Assembly: GCA_039025855.1 (NCBI GenBank)
Contig: JBCCNL010000013.1
Coordinates: 1 to 64,000 of the forward strand
Length of the DNA stretch: 64,000 bases
DNA from: JBCCOW01 sp039025855
Lineage (GTDB): Bacteria; Planctomycetota; Phycisphaerae; Phycisphaerales; Phycisphaeraceae
Direction of reading: 5' to 3'
A program made the position numbers and the translations under genes. How positions within the stretch are numbered: the first letter of the stretch is position 1; each line of letters begins with the position of its first letter. The notes beneath the pieces are model-generated. The model saw only the letters and a list, made by a program, of their open reading frames with translations, ran no database searches and had not been told where the DNA came from. Shown here in pieces: positions 43,062 through 51,302 of this stretch.

Positions 43062-43862
43062 ATGAGCACAGCCGAGAACCCATCTGAGTTGCAGGGCGGT
43101 ACCGCGATGGTTCAGCGTGGTGAGCCGATCGTGAAGGTGTTTGGGGTGTCGAAGGCCTACGGGCTCAAGGGCAAAGAGGTGGTGTATGCGCTCCGGGACG
43201 TGTCGTGCGAGATCATGCGGGGGGAGTACCTGTCGATCATGGGGCCGTCGGGCTCTGGGAAGTCGACGCTGTTCAACATCATGGGGGCGCTGGATAAGCC
43301 GACCGATGGGCGGGTCGAGATCGGGCCTTTGGATTTGACGAAGCTGAACTCGCGGCAGCTCGCGTTCGTGCGGTGCAACTACATCGGGTACATCTTCCAG
43401 GCGTACAACCTAATCTTCTCGCTCACGGCGGTGAAGAACGTGGCGCTGCCGGCGGTATTCCGTGGGGTCGATCCGGACGAGGCGGACGAGCTGGCGAAGC
43501 AGCGGCTGACTCAGGTGGGGCTGGGGCATCGGCTGGATCACCGGCCTGGCGAACTGTCGGGTGGTCAGCAGCAACGCGTGGCGATCGCCCGAGCGCTCGT
43601 GAACGACCCGACGATCATCCTCGCCGACGAGCCAACGGCGAACCTGGACCTGAATACAGGGGCGGAGATCATCTCGATCTTGAAGGGGCTGTCGGTGGAC
43701 GAGGGCGTGACGATCATCACGGCGACGCACGACCACAAGATGCTGGCGAACTCGGATCGGGTGATGCGGATCCGCGACGGTCAGATCGAGAAGATCGAGA
43801 CGGCTGATGAGCTGGATGTAGAAGAGGGCGAGATTGAGGTCGCGGGGGAGTCGGTGGAGTAG
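43062..43862 (+). CDS. ABC transporter ATPase, LolD/MacB type (second copy)
   Basis: 266 residues from ATG 43062 (GGAAGAGAG upstream; an upstream TTG at 43026 would add 12 residues). Walker A 'GPSGSGKSTLFNIMG', Q-loop 'IFQAYNLIFSLTAVKNV', signature 'LSGGQQQRVAIARA', Walker B 'IILADEPTANLD', H-loop 'ATHDHKM'. Same class as the first copy; the two differ in N- and C-termini (this one ends in an acidic 'DVEEGEIEVAGES' tail). Two ATPases for two FtsX proteins suggests each permease has its own motor, or that both form mixed complexes (inference). Last gene of the operon, 10 bp before the end of the convergent synthetase. Confidence 0.95.
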   Translation: MSTAENPSELQGGTAMVQRGEPIVKVFGVSKAYGLKGKEVVYALRDVSCEIMRGEYLSIMGPSGSGKSTLFNIMGALDKPTDGRVEIGPLDLTKLNSRQLAFVRCNYIGYIFQAYNLIFSLTAVKNVALPAVFRGVDPDEADELAKQRLTQVGLGHRLDHRPGELSGGQQQRVAIARALVNDPTIILADEPTANLDLNTGAEIISILKGLSVDEGVTIITATHDHKMLANSDRVMRIRDGQIEKIETADELDVEEGEIEVAGESVE

Positions 43863-43872
43863 GGGGTCTGGG

Positions 43873-45402
43873 TCAGAGGTGGGCGTTGAGTTCGCGGCGG
43901 AGGATCTTGCCGGTGGGGTTTCGGGGGAGTCGGTTGAGGATGCGGACCTCGCGGGGGACTTTGTAGGCGGGGAGGTTTTGTTGGGCGTACTGGCGGACGG
44001 CGGTGGTGTCGGGGCCGGTGCCTTCGGGGGCGTTGTCACAGTCGGGGTAGACGTTTCGGCAGGGCTCGACGAAGGCGATGGGGACCTCGCCGCGTTTGTC
44101 GTCTTGTTTGCCGATGACGGCCGAGGCGCCGACGCCGTGGAAGTGGTTGAGGACTTCTTCGATCTCGCGGGGGAAGACGTTTTCGCCGGCGACGATGAGC
44201 ATTTCTTTCTTTCGGCCGGTGATGTAGAGGAAGCCGTCGGCGTCGAACTTGCCGATGTCGCCGGTGCGGAAGACGCGGAGGGGTTGGGGCTCGCCGGGGA
44301 CGTCGAGGTGGGAGATGACCTCGTCGGTGAGCTCGGGGAGCTGGTAGTAGCCCATCATGAGGTTGGGCCCGGTGAGGAGGATCTCGCCTTCCTGGTCCGG
44401 GCCGAGGAGGTTGTTGTCGTCGTCGACGATGAAGTGGCGGACACCGGGGATGGGCTTTCCGACGGAGTGGGTTTTGCTGGCGGTGGGGGTGGCCCAGTGG
44501 CAGACGGGAGCGGTCTCGGTGAGGCCGTAGCCCTCGAGGAGCTTGACGTTGAGCTGTTCTTCGAAGCCGAGGCGGACGGCGTCGGGGAGGGGTTCGCCGC
44601 CGACGACGGGCATGGTGACGGAGGACCAGTCGTCGGCGGTGACGCCCTTGACCGCGAGGAGGGCACCGTACATGGAGGGGACGCCGACGAAGATGTTGGG
44701 GCGGTGTTCTTTGATGAGCTCGGTGAGTTTCTTGGGGACGAACCGGGCGGTGTAGACGACCTTGGCACCGAGGAGCAGCGGCATGAGTGTGAGGACGGTG
44801 ACGCCGAAGGAGTGGAACTGGGGGAGGACGCCGAGGAAAGAGGTGTCGTGATTGATCTGGGCGTGCTGGATGGCGGCGTGGGCGTTGGCCTGAAGGTTGG
44901 CGTGGGAGAGCATGACGCCCTTGGGCTTGCCGGAGGTGCCGGAGGTGTAGAGGAGCAGGGCGAGGTCGTCGTCGTTGGGCTTGGCGGGCCAGCGGATGGG
45001 GGGGAGGCCTTTGAAGCCGAGCTCTTCGATCTTGATGGGGGTGACGCCGTCGGGGAGGACGGATTCGCCGCCGATGTGTTCGAGCATTTTGCCGACGGTG
45101 AGGACGCAGTCGATGCCGGCGTCTTCGAGGACGTAGCGGAGATCATCGGGGGAGAGCAGGTAGTTGATGGGGACGGGGACGCGGCCGGCCTGCCAGGTGC
45201 CGAGGAGGGTGGCGGCGAAGGCGCCGGTGGTGGGGAGCATAATGCCGACGTGGGGGCGGTCGGTGTGTTGTTTGATGGCGGCGGCGAGGTGGAAGGTGCC
45301 GCCGAGGACGTCGAGGCCGCGCCAGGTGCGCTGGTCGTCGACGAGCAGGGGCCGGCGGAGTTCACGGAGGCACTGACGGAGGATGGGGCGGAGCAGAGCC
45401 AT
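43873..45402 (-). CDS. AMP-dependent acyl-CoA/acyl-ACP synthetase
   Basis: 509 residues. P-loop 'LYTSGTSGKPKGVMLSH' (about 170), acyl-binding 'GYGLTETAPVCHW', A8 'RTGDIGKFDADGFLYITGR' with 'KKEMLIVAGENVFPREIE', and C-terminal lysine loop 'NPTGKILRREL'. It activates a fatty acid or similar carboxylate to acyl-AMP, then to CoA or ACP; closest in style to FadD/Aas-type. The A8 Lys/Arg residues and catalytic lysine are present, so it looks active. Divergent from the SPOR lipoprotein with a 145-bp gap that is A/T-rich (about 45435-45465), likely promoters. Substrate length not deducible. Confidence 0.93.
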   Translation of the reverse strand: MALLRPILRQCLRELRRPLLVDDQRTWRGLDVLGGTFHLAAAIKQHTDRPHVGIMLPTTGAFAATLLGTWQAGRVPVPINYLLSPDDLRYVLEDAGIDCVLTVGKMLEHIGGESVLPDGVTPIKIEELGFKGLPPIRWPAKPNDDDLALLLYTSGTSGKPKGVMLSHANLQANAHAAIQHAQINHDTSFLGVLPQFHSFGVTVLTLMPLLLGAKVVYTARFVPKKLTELIKEHRPNIFVGVPSMYGALLAVKGVTADDWSSVTMPVVGGEPLPDAVRLGFEEQLNVKLLEGYGLTETAPVCHWATPTASKTHSVGKPIPGVRHFIVDDDNNLLGPDQEGEILLTGPNLMMGYYQLPELTDEVISHLDVPGEPQPLRVFRTGDIGKFDADGFLYITGRKKEMLIVAGENVFPREIEEVLNHFHGVGASAVIGKQDDKRGEVPIAFVEPCRNVYPDCDNAPEGTGPDTTAVRQYAQQNLPAYKVPREVRILNRLPRNPTGKILRRELNAHL

Positions 45403-45547
45403 GGGACTAGCGTACCTTTCGGCGGGTTCTTCGGCGTAGTGTAATTATTTGTTTACGAAATGAAAAGGGCTGGTGCGTGGCGGTTCGGAGCGGGCCGGTA
45501 CACTGCGTGGGTATTCGCTTCATGGACCGGCTTGGAAAGGGTTTGCG

Positions 45548-46363
45548 ATGGCATCAGGGGATCTGCTGGGACGGCACGGTGGGCTTGGCGGTATGTTGAT
45601 GGTTGTTGTGGCGGGTTGGTTGATCGTGGGTGGGGTAGGTTGTCAGGTGGCGCCGGGTCCGACGCTGGACGGGGCGTATCGGTTGTATGACGCGGGGGAG
45701 AAGCGGGCAGCGTTCGAGGACGCGGCGGAGCTGGCGGGGCGGGGCAAGAGCGGGCAGCGGTTCGAGGCGGCCTACCTGGCGGGGTTGTCGGCGAAGGACC
45801 TGGGGGACGGGCGGTCGGCGGTGCGGTATCTGAGTCAGGCGACGCGGTCGCCGGACCCGGTGTTGGCGGGGGATGCGGGGGTGACGCTGGGGACGGTGCA
45901 CGCGGAAGCGGGCCGGCATCAGGCGGCGGCGGACGCGTACCTGGCGGCGTCGGACCGGTTAACGGGCGAGGCGCGGGCGAAGGCGAGCTTCTTCGCGGCG
46001 GTGTCGCAGCAGAAGCTGGGGCAGTGGGCGCAAGCGCGGACGAATTTCATTTTGGCGCGGGCGCAGAGCTCGGACCCGATCCTGGAACGGCGGGCGACGG
46101 AGCAGCTGCGGGTGAGTGGGTTCACGATCCAGCTCGGGGCGTTCCGGAATGCGGGGAATGCGCGGGGTGTGGCGGAGGGGGTGGCGGCGGAGTCGGTGGC
46201 GATGGGGTTGGGTGAGCCGAGGCTGGTGGCGTCGGTGTTGCCGGAGACGGGCGCGGTGACGCTGGTGCATGTGGGGACGTTTTCGACGTTCGGGTCGGCG
46301 GCGCTGCGTCGGGATGCGCTGGGGGTGGAGGGTGTGATTGTGCCGATCAGTGATGGGCCGTGA
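45548..46363 (+). CDS. SPOR-domain lipoprotein with TPR-like repeats
   Basis: 271 residues from ATG 45548 (GGAAAGGG upstream; upstream in-frame starts lack a ribosome site). A signal peptide with 'MLMVVVAGWLIVGGVGC' gives a probable lipobox Cys. Helical TPR-like part (about 60-180): 'FEDAAELAGRGKSGQRFEAA', 'AVRYLSQATRSPDPVLAGDA', 'AEAGRHQAAADAYLAA'. The C-terminal SPOR-like domain starts 'FTIQLGAFRNAGNARGVAEG' and ends 'LVHVGTFSTFGSA'. SPOR domains bind denuded peptidoglycan; this one likely acts at the cell envelope or division site. Assignment of SPOR is good. Confidence 0.82.
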   Translation: MASGDLLGRHGGLGGMLMVVVAGWLIVGGVGCQVAPGPTLDGAYRLYDAGEKRAAFEDAAELAGRGKSGQRFEAAYLAGLSAKDLGDGRSAVRYLSQATRSPDPVLAGDAGVTLGTVHAEAGRHQAAADAYLAASDRLTGEARAKASFFAAVSQQKLGQWAQARTNFILARAQSSDPILERRATEQLRVSGFTIQLGAFRNAGNARGVAEGVAAESVAMGLGEPRLVASVLPETGAVTLVHVGTFSTFGSAALRRDALGVEGVIVPISDGP

Positions 46364-46390
46364 GCGGGTGCGAGGGTGAGTGGGCAGGTG

Positions 46391-47320
46391 TTATTGGCCG
46401 AGGACGTAGAGGGCGACGGCGGCGGTCATGGCGGTGGCGGCGAGGGTGCGTCGGATGAGGATGGCGCGGGGGACGTGGGCTTCGAGGTGGTGGTGTCCGC
46501 GTGCGGCGAGGAGAGCGCCGAGGGCGATGGACATGAGGCCGCGGGTGGACTGGAGGATGTTGCCGAGGACGATGCCGACTAGCGCGAAGCAGGCGAAGAG
46601 GGCGAGCATGGAGCCGAGCCAGCAGGCGGCGTAGGGGAGGGCCTCGGTCCAGGCTTTGGGGTCGCGTGAGCCGAGCCAGGGGAGTACGAGCAGAGCGAGG
46701 ACGCCGGAGAAGACGTAGCTGGCGGCGGCGCCGAAGACGGCGAGCTTGACAGGGTGTTGGCCTTCAGGCGTAGCGTCGATGAGGGATTGGATCATCACGC
46801 GGATGCTGAGGTCGGAGGCGCAGTAGCCGATGAGGGTGACGGCGAGGAGTGCGAGGACGGCCCAGGGGAGTCGGCCGCCGGTTTGGTTGAGGGTCCAGGC
46901 GGCGAGGACGGAAAGCGCGACGCCGGCCCATTGCCAGGCGGAGAGGGTGTCGCTGAAGAGGACGACGGTGCAGAGGGCGAGGATGGCGACCTTGATGCCG
47001 AGGATGGGCGAGATGCGTGAGGCCTCGACGCGTCGGAGGACGAGGAAGAGGGTCGTTTGCCCGAGGAGGTACCAGAGCGAGGTGGCGATGACCCACGCGA
47101 TCCAGTGCGGTGGCGTGAACTGGTGGGGGCTGGTGAAGGACAAGCCGCTGGGCCAGAGGTACCAGACGAGTGGCAGGCTGAAGAGGCCCTGCCAGACGTG
47201 AGAGATGGCCATGAGTTGGTAGGCGGAGCGGTGCTTGAGGGTGTAGGCGCGGGAGGTGAGGTAGGCGAAGGAGGCGAGCAGTGCGGTGAGCAGGCCGGTG
47301 AGGAGGCCGAGGGCGATCAT
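46391..47320 (-). CDS. DMT-superfamily (EamA-like) transporter
   Basis: 309 residues from ATG 47320; a GTG at 47344 would begin inside a palindromic repeat and is not preferred. About ten membrane helices in two halves: 'MIALGLLTGLLTALLASFAY', 'WIAWVIATSLWYLLGQTTLF', 'SPILGIKVAILALCTVVLFS', 'LSAWQWAGVALSVLAAWTLN', then a second repeat ending 'LALFACFALVGIVLGNILQS'. EamA proteins export or exchange small metabolites. 'VEASRISPILGIKVAI' is the conserved loop typical of the family. No nearby pathway gives the substrate. Confidence 0.8.
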   Translation of the reverse strand: MIALGLLTGLLTALLASFAYLTSRAYTLKHRSAYQLMAISHVWQGLFSLPLVWYLWPSGLSFTSPHQFTPPHWIAWVIATSLWYLLGQTTLFLVLRRVEASRISPILGIKVAILALCTVVLFSDTLSAWQWAGVALSVLAAWTLNQTGGRLPWAVLALLAVTLIGYCASDLSIRVMIQSLIDATPEGQHPVKLAVFGAAASYVFSGVLALLVLPWLGSRDPKAWTEALPYAACWLGSMLALFACFALVGIVLGNILQSTRGLMSIALGALLAARGHHHLEAHVPRAILIRRTLAATAMTAAVALYVLGQ

Positions 47321-47344
47321 GGGGGGAGGGTATAGAAGCGCCAC

Positions 47345-47372
47345 GAGCCGCGTCGCGTAGCGACCCGGCTAT
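47345..47372. repeat. Palindromic element, family B, copy 1
   Basis: Arms AGCCGCGTCGC / GCGACCCGGCT around GTA (one mismatch). The whole 28-base unit is identical to the reverse complement of 58576-58603, 11 kb away. Lies between the DMT gene start and the secreted-protein stop. Confidence 0.85.
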
Positions 47373-47406
47373 GGGCGTGGTGAGCGGTACGGTTTGTGGG
47401 GTGGGG

Positions 47407-49656
47407 TCAGTTGAGTTGGCGGGAGAGGTTGATGCCGCCGCGGGTGGTGCGGGTCTGTCCGTTCTCGAAGACGACGAACTCGCTGAGGGCGAGCTCTTCC
47501 ATGAGGTCGGCGACGAGTCGCATGGTGATGGCGGCCTGGGCCGGGCCGAAGTCGTCTTCGTCGATCGCGTTGGGGTTGCTGAGGGTGACGTTCTCGATGC
47601 TGTCGGCGGCCTGCCGGAGGTTGAAGACGAGGCCGGACGGTTCCATGCGGGCGAGCCCGATGAGGTTGCCATCGACTTCGGGAACGAGCATTTCGGCGAG
47701 GGCGTCCTGGCCTTCGACGGGCTGGCCGTCGGCGACCCAGGCGGTGATGAAGCGTTTGGAGAGGGCGGGCGAGGTGGAGAGCACGAGCATGCCGTCGAAC
47801 TCGAAGGCGTGGAAGTCGGCGGAGGCGCCGAGCAGTTCGAGGTTGATCAGTTCACCCTCGGCGGCGGCGAGCTGTTGGACCCACGACAGATCGACGCGCA
47901 TCGTCTTGACGCCGAGCCCGAGGTCGGCTTCGGCGAGTGACTTGGCGGCGGCGGGGGCGACAAACTCGCCGAAGGCCTCGGCGACGTTGACCGACTCGGT
48001 GTAGAGGCGAGCAAGGTAGTCGAGCCCGTCCTTGCCTTCGGCGACCTGGAAGAACAGGAGCCCGGCGGGGACGGGGAGCGTCTCGAGCGTGATGGACTCG
48101 GGGTCGTCGGCATCGCCGGCGGTGAAGGCGACCTTGTCGGCGGTTTCGACGACGCCCGCGATGCCGCCGCCGACCTTGCCGAAGGTGTCGATGGATTCCT
48201 CGGCGAGCAGGACCTTGAGGGGTTCGATCTGTTCGAGCATGAGGGCAGCGATGGCTTGTGCCTTCTCTTCATCCCAGTCGGCCTGCTGGAGGGCTTCCAT
48301 GCGGATGGCTTGCTCGGCCTGGGCGATGAGGCTGTTGGAGTTGGACGCGATGCTTGCGCCGACCGACTGGCCGCTGGCGACGAAGACCAGCGGCAGCTCG
48401 CCGGGCAGGCGGGCGGGGAGGTTGAGGTCGGCGAGGGGTTCGGCGGGGGGGACGTTCTGGGCGATGCCTTCGATCTGCAGGCCGCCGTCGATCCAGAGGG
48501 CGAAGTCCTGCTGGGTGCCCATCTGCTCGAAGGCTTCGCGGAGGCCCTGGGTCTGGCTGACGGAGAGCATGCTCAGGAAGCTCATGCCCATGGGGTCTTG
48601 GTTGGTGGCGATGGCTTTGCCGAGGGGGGTGTCGGGGCCGATGTCGAGGGCGGCTTCGATGCCCTTGACGGATTCGAGCCAGGGTTCGGGGCTGAAGCGG
48701 GTGAAGAGGACGCCCGTGCCGGGCCGGGTGTAGCGGGGCCAGAGCTCGCCGAGGAGGTCGGGGGTGAGGGCGGCTTCGCCATCGGCGAGGGGCTGGCCGA
48801 TGGTGACGAGGAAGCGGTTGTCGTCGATGTTGAAGCCGATGCGGAAGGTCATTTTGAGGAGCGCAGCGGCGAGCTGTTGGACCTTGGGGTTGTCGGGTTC
48901 GCCGAGGCCCATGTCGGCGAGGCCGTCGATGATGACGCCGGCGTCGCCGTCGACCATGTCACTGATGTTGATGCCGATGGCGATGCCGTTGCCCTCGTTG
49001 AGGAACTCGATGCCGGGCTGGCCGGCGACGAAGCCGGCGCCCATCTGGACCCCGCCGAACATCTGGACGGCGGTGCCGGCGTCACGCATGGTGAGGACCA
49101 GGGTGGCACGGGGGGTGACGAAGCCCTCGGCGAGGGCGATGAGCCGGTCGAGGTAGGGGTCGGCGATGTTGGCGTTCTCTTCGTCGATCTCGTTGGCGGC
49201 GACGGCGACGGCACCGACCGCGAAGGCTTCGAACACCTGGCCGAGCAGGGCGATGGTGGGATCGTCGGTGGCGATGAGGATGCGCTGCGGGACGCCGGCT
49301 TCGACCTCATCGAGGGCGGCCTGGCGTTCTTCGTCGGTCTGCCCGAGCCAATCGACGAGGCCTTCGAGGTCGCTGTTGGCCACGGCGTCGTCGCCGAGTG
49401 CGGTGACGAAGCGGTTGAGCGGCTGGAGCAGGCGGGGCGACGAGATGACGCCGCGGGCGGTGGGCATGAGGTCGTCGATGACCACGAGGTTGGTGTGGGT
49501 CGCGGGGACGGTGGCGAATTCAGGGAGCAGCGCGGCGGGGTCGGCATCGCCGGGAGCGGCGGCGACTTGCGCGGGCCGGAGCAAGAGCGTGGCGGTGACG
49601 GCCAGCAGGGTGAAGAGCGTGAGGGGGGCGAGGCGGTGGCGGGACATCGCGTTCAT
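47407..49656 (-). CDS. Large secreted protein of unknown function
   Basis: 749 residues. N-terminal signal peptide ('LAPLTLFTLLAVTATLLLRP' then AxA-like 'VAAAPG'). The mature part has repeated alpha/beta blocks such as 'THTNLVVIDDLMPTARGVIS', 'DDPTIALLGQVFEAFAVGAV', 'ELPLVFVASGQSVGASIASN', ending 'ALSEFVVFENGQTRTTRGGI'. It recalls DUF3352-type periplasmic proteins, but I cannot assign it with confidence. Strongly acidic overall (many D/E). Monocistronic by position: 62-bp gap before the DMT gene contains a palindrome. Probably exported and attached to the cell envelope. Confidence 0.6.
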   Translation of the reverse strand: MNAMSRHRLAPLTLFTLLAVTATLLLRPAQVAAAPGDADPAALLPEFATVPATHTNLVVIDDLMPTARGVISSPRLLQPLNRFVTALGDDAVANSDLEGLVDWLGQTDEERQAALDEVEAGVPQRILIATDDPTIALLGQVFEAFAVGAVAVAANEIDEENANIADPYLDRLIALAEGFVTPRATLVLTMRDAGTAVQMFGGVQMGAGFVAGQPGIEFLNEGNGIAIGINISDMVDGDAGVIIDGLADMGLGEPDNPKVQQLAAALLKMTFRIGFNIDDNRFLVTIGQPLADGEAALTPDLLGELWPRYTRPGTGVLFTRFSPEPWLESVKGIEAALDIGPDTPLGKAIATNQDPMGMSFLSMLSVSQTQGLREAFEQMGTQQDFALWIDGGLQIEGIAQNVPPAEPLADLNLPARLPGELPLVFVASGQSVGASIASNSNSLIAQAEQAIRMEALQQADWDEEKAQAIAALMLEQIEPLKVLLAEESIDTFGKVGGGIAGVVETADKVAFTAGDADDPESITLETLPVPAGLLFFQVAEGKDGLDYLARLYTESVNVAEAFGEFVAPAAAKSLAEADLGLGVKTMRVDLSWVQQLAAAEGELINLELLGASADFHAFEFDGMLVLSTSPALSKRFITAWVADGQPVEGQDALAEMLVPEVDGNLIGLARMEPSGLVFNLRQAADSIENVTLSNPNAIDEDDFGPAQAAITMRLVADLMEELALSEFVVFENGQTRTTRGGINLSRQLN

Positions 49657-49782
49657 GGGAGAGCTCGGGTGGGGCGTGGGGGTGTGGTGATAGATCGTTA
49701 CAAGAATAAGTCCCGCGAGTATACCGACGTGCTAAAGCCTTCTGGGTTTACTGCGAAAGTGGGAATTGGTTGGCGAGCGGGG

Positions 49783-51240
49783 TCAGGGGGCTGAGGCGCG
49801 GGCGTGCTGGCGGTGGAGGCGGAGGAAGCCGACCCAGGCGGCGGTGAGCATGACGCCGGTGATGACGAAGAGGCCCGGGCCGAGGCCGGTCCATTGGGTG
49901 GCGGCCGAGAGGGTTTGGCCCAGTGCGTTGTTGCCGGCGAGGTCGGCGAGTTGGCGGACGCCGGGCCAGGTGCTGATCCCTTCGTAGAGGGCGATGGCGA
50001 GGAAGGGGGCGAGGAGTCCGCGGATGCCGGTGAGGGTGACGTGGACGCCCATGTAGACGGCGGCGAGCCGGCGGTCGGTGAAGTCGTTGTGCCCGAGCTG
50101 CCAGGCGAGCATGCCGCCGCCACGGGCGACGCCCTGGACAACACGGCCGAGGGCGAGCAGGACGATCAGGCCGGTGGTGGCCGCGAGGCCGTAGACGAGC
50201 TGGACGGCGGCGAAGAGCACGACGTGTCGGGTGCGGAACTCAAGGATGTGGACGCGGTCGAGATAGCGGGCCCAGAGCGGGAGGGTGAGTCCGGCACAGA
50301 CGAACGGGAGGGTGACGGTGAGGAAGGTGGCGAGCCCGAAGGCGAAGTCGCCGGAGTCGGCGTTGGTGTCGCTTCCGCTGCTGATAAGATCGATGGTGAG
50401 CTTGATGACGGCGGCCTCGGCGATGAGGTTGCCCAGGCCCATGATGAACTGGTAGATCATGTAGCTGCGGAAGAGGCGGTCCTGGCGGAGGATGGTCAGT
50501 GCGCCGATACGGCGGGCGGGTGCGGGTTGGTCTTGTGAGGTTTTGTGTGTGAGGTGGGTGGGGTCGCGTTCGTACTTGAGCAGAGACTTTTCGCCGCGCA
50601 GGCGGACGCGGCTGAACGACCAGACGCCGACGATGGCGAGGGCGGCGGCGAGGGGATAGACCAGCCGGAAGCGCTGCGGGTCGCCGTCGAGCAGGCGGTA
50701 GAGCACGGTGGGTGCGGTGCCGAGGATGAGGGCGGCGAGCATGATGAGCCGGCTGGTGATGCGTCCGCGGAGGGCGCGGCGGTAGTTGTTGCGCCAGACC
50801 TGGGAGCGGAGGGTGACCATGCCGGCGATGAGCGAGCGCACGCCCATGACGTAGGCGACGACGAGCCACTCGAGGGCCGGGCTTGCGACGAGTCGGCCGG
50901 AGGCGTCGGGCTCGGGGGTGGGCAGCAGCGCGAGGCCCGCGGTGCCGCCGACGATGAGCCCCATCATGACCGTGATGAACGGGACCTTCGGCCGACCGCG
51001 GGCGAGGCGGGTCCACAGCAGGCTGGTGGCGTTGGCGAAGAACGGCGCGGCGAGGATGGTGGCGAAGGCGAGGTCGCCGACGCCGAAGACGCGTTTGGCG
51101 AGGACGCCGAAGACGCCGCCCTCGAACAGCGAGACGGCGATGGGCAGCGTGCAGGTGGTGAGTAGTTCGCGGCGGTAGGTCGGCCGAGCCATCACGGGCA
51201 TGCGTGAGGGGCTGAACCAACGCCAGGGCGCTTCGGGCAT
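49783..51240 (-). CDS. MFS transporter
   Basis: 485 residues with 11-12 helices; 'FEGGVFGVLAKRVFGVGDLA', 'RSQVWRNNYRRALRGRITSR' (charged loop 2-3 like GxxxDRxGRR), and 'YLDRVHILEFRTRHVVLFAA' in the second half. In-frame Met at residue 14-17 (MPVMARPTYRREL) may be the real start. Last gene before the GC-skew switch at about 51.25 kb; its coding strand is C-rich. Substrate unknown; drug or sugar efflux are typical guesses. Confidence 0.82.
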   Translation of the reverse strand: MPEAPWRWFSPSRMPVMARPTYRRELLTTCTLPIAVSLFEGGVFGVLAKRVFGVGDLAFATILAAPFFANATSLLWTRLARGRPKVPFITVMMGLIVGGTAGLALLPTPEPDASGRLVASPALEWLVVAYVMGVRSLIAGMVTLRSQVWRNNYRRALRGRITSRLIMLAALILGTAPTVLYRLLDGDPQRFRLVYPLAAALAIVGVWSFSRVRLRGEKSLLKYERDPTHLTHKTSQDQPAPARRIGALTILRQDRLFRSYMIYQFIMGLGNLIAEAAVIKLTIDLISSGSDTNADSGDFAFGLATFLTVTLPFVCAGLTLPLWARYLDRVHILEFRTRHVVLFAAVQLVYGLAATTGLIVLLALGRVVQGVARGGGMLAWQLGHNDFTDRRLAAVYMGVHVTLTGIRGLLAPFLAIALYEGISTWPGVRQLADLAGNNALGQTLSAATQWTGLGPGLFVITGVMLTAAWVGFLRLHRQHARASAP

Positions 51241-51302
51241 GGGGCCACCCTAGCCGGGCGTGGGGGTTCGGGTTGGAGGTTGGCTGGGACGTTTGTTGCC
51301 GA
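51241..51302. other. GC-skew switch point (intergenic)
   Basis: Left of this 62-bp gap the plus strand is G-rich for plus- and minus-strand genes alike; right of it the plus strand is C-rich for both. Counts by hand per 60-base line: 49801-49860 has 30 G and 15 C, 44041-44100 25 and 15, 39061-39120 26 and 14, against 17 G and 29 C at 51661-51720 and 16 and 26 at 55201-55260. A G-to-C shift along the reference strand is the pattern of a terminus. No dif-like 28-mer was recognised in or near it. Confidence 0.7.
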
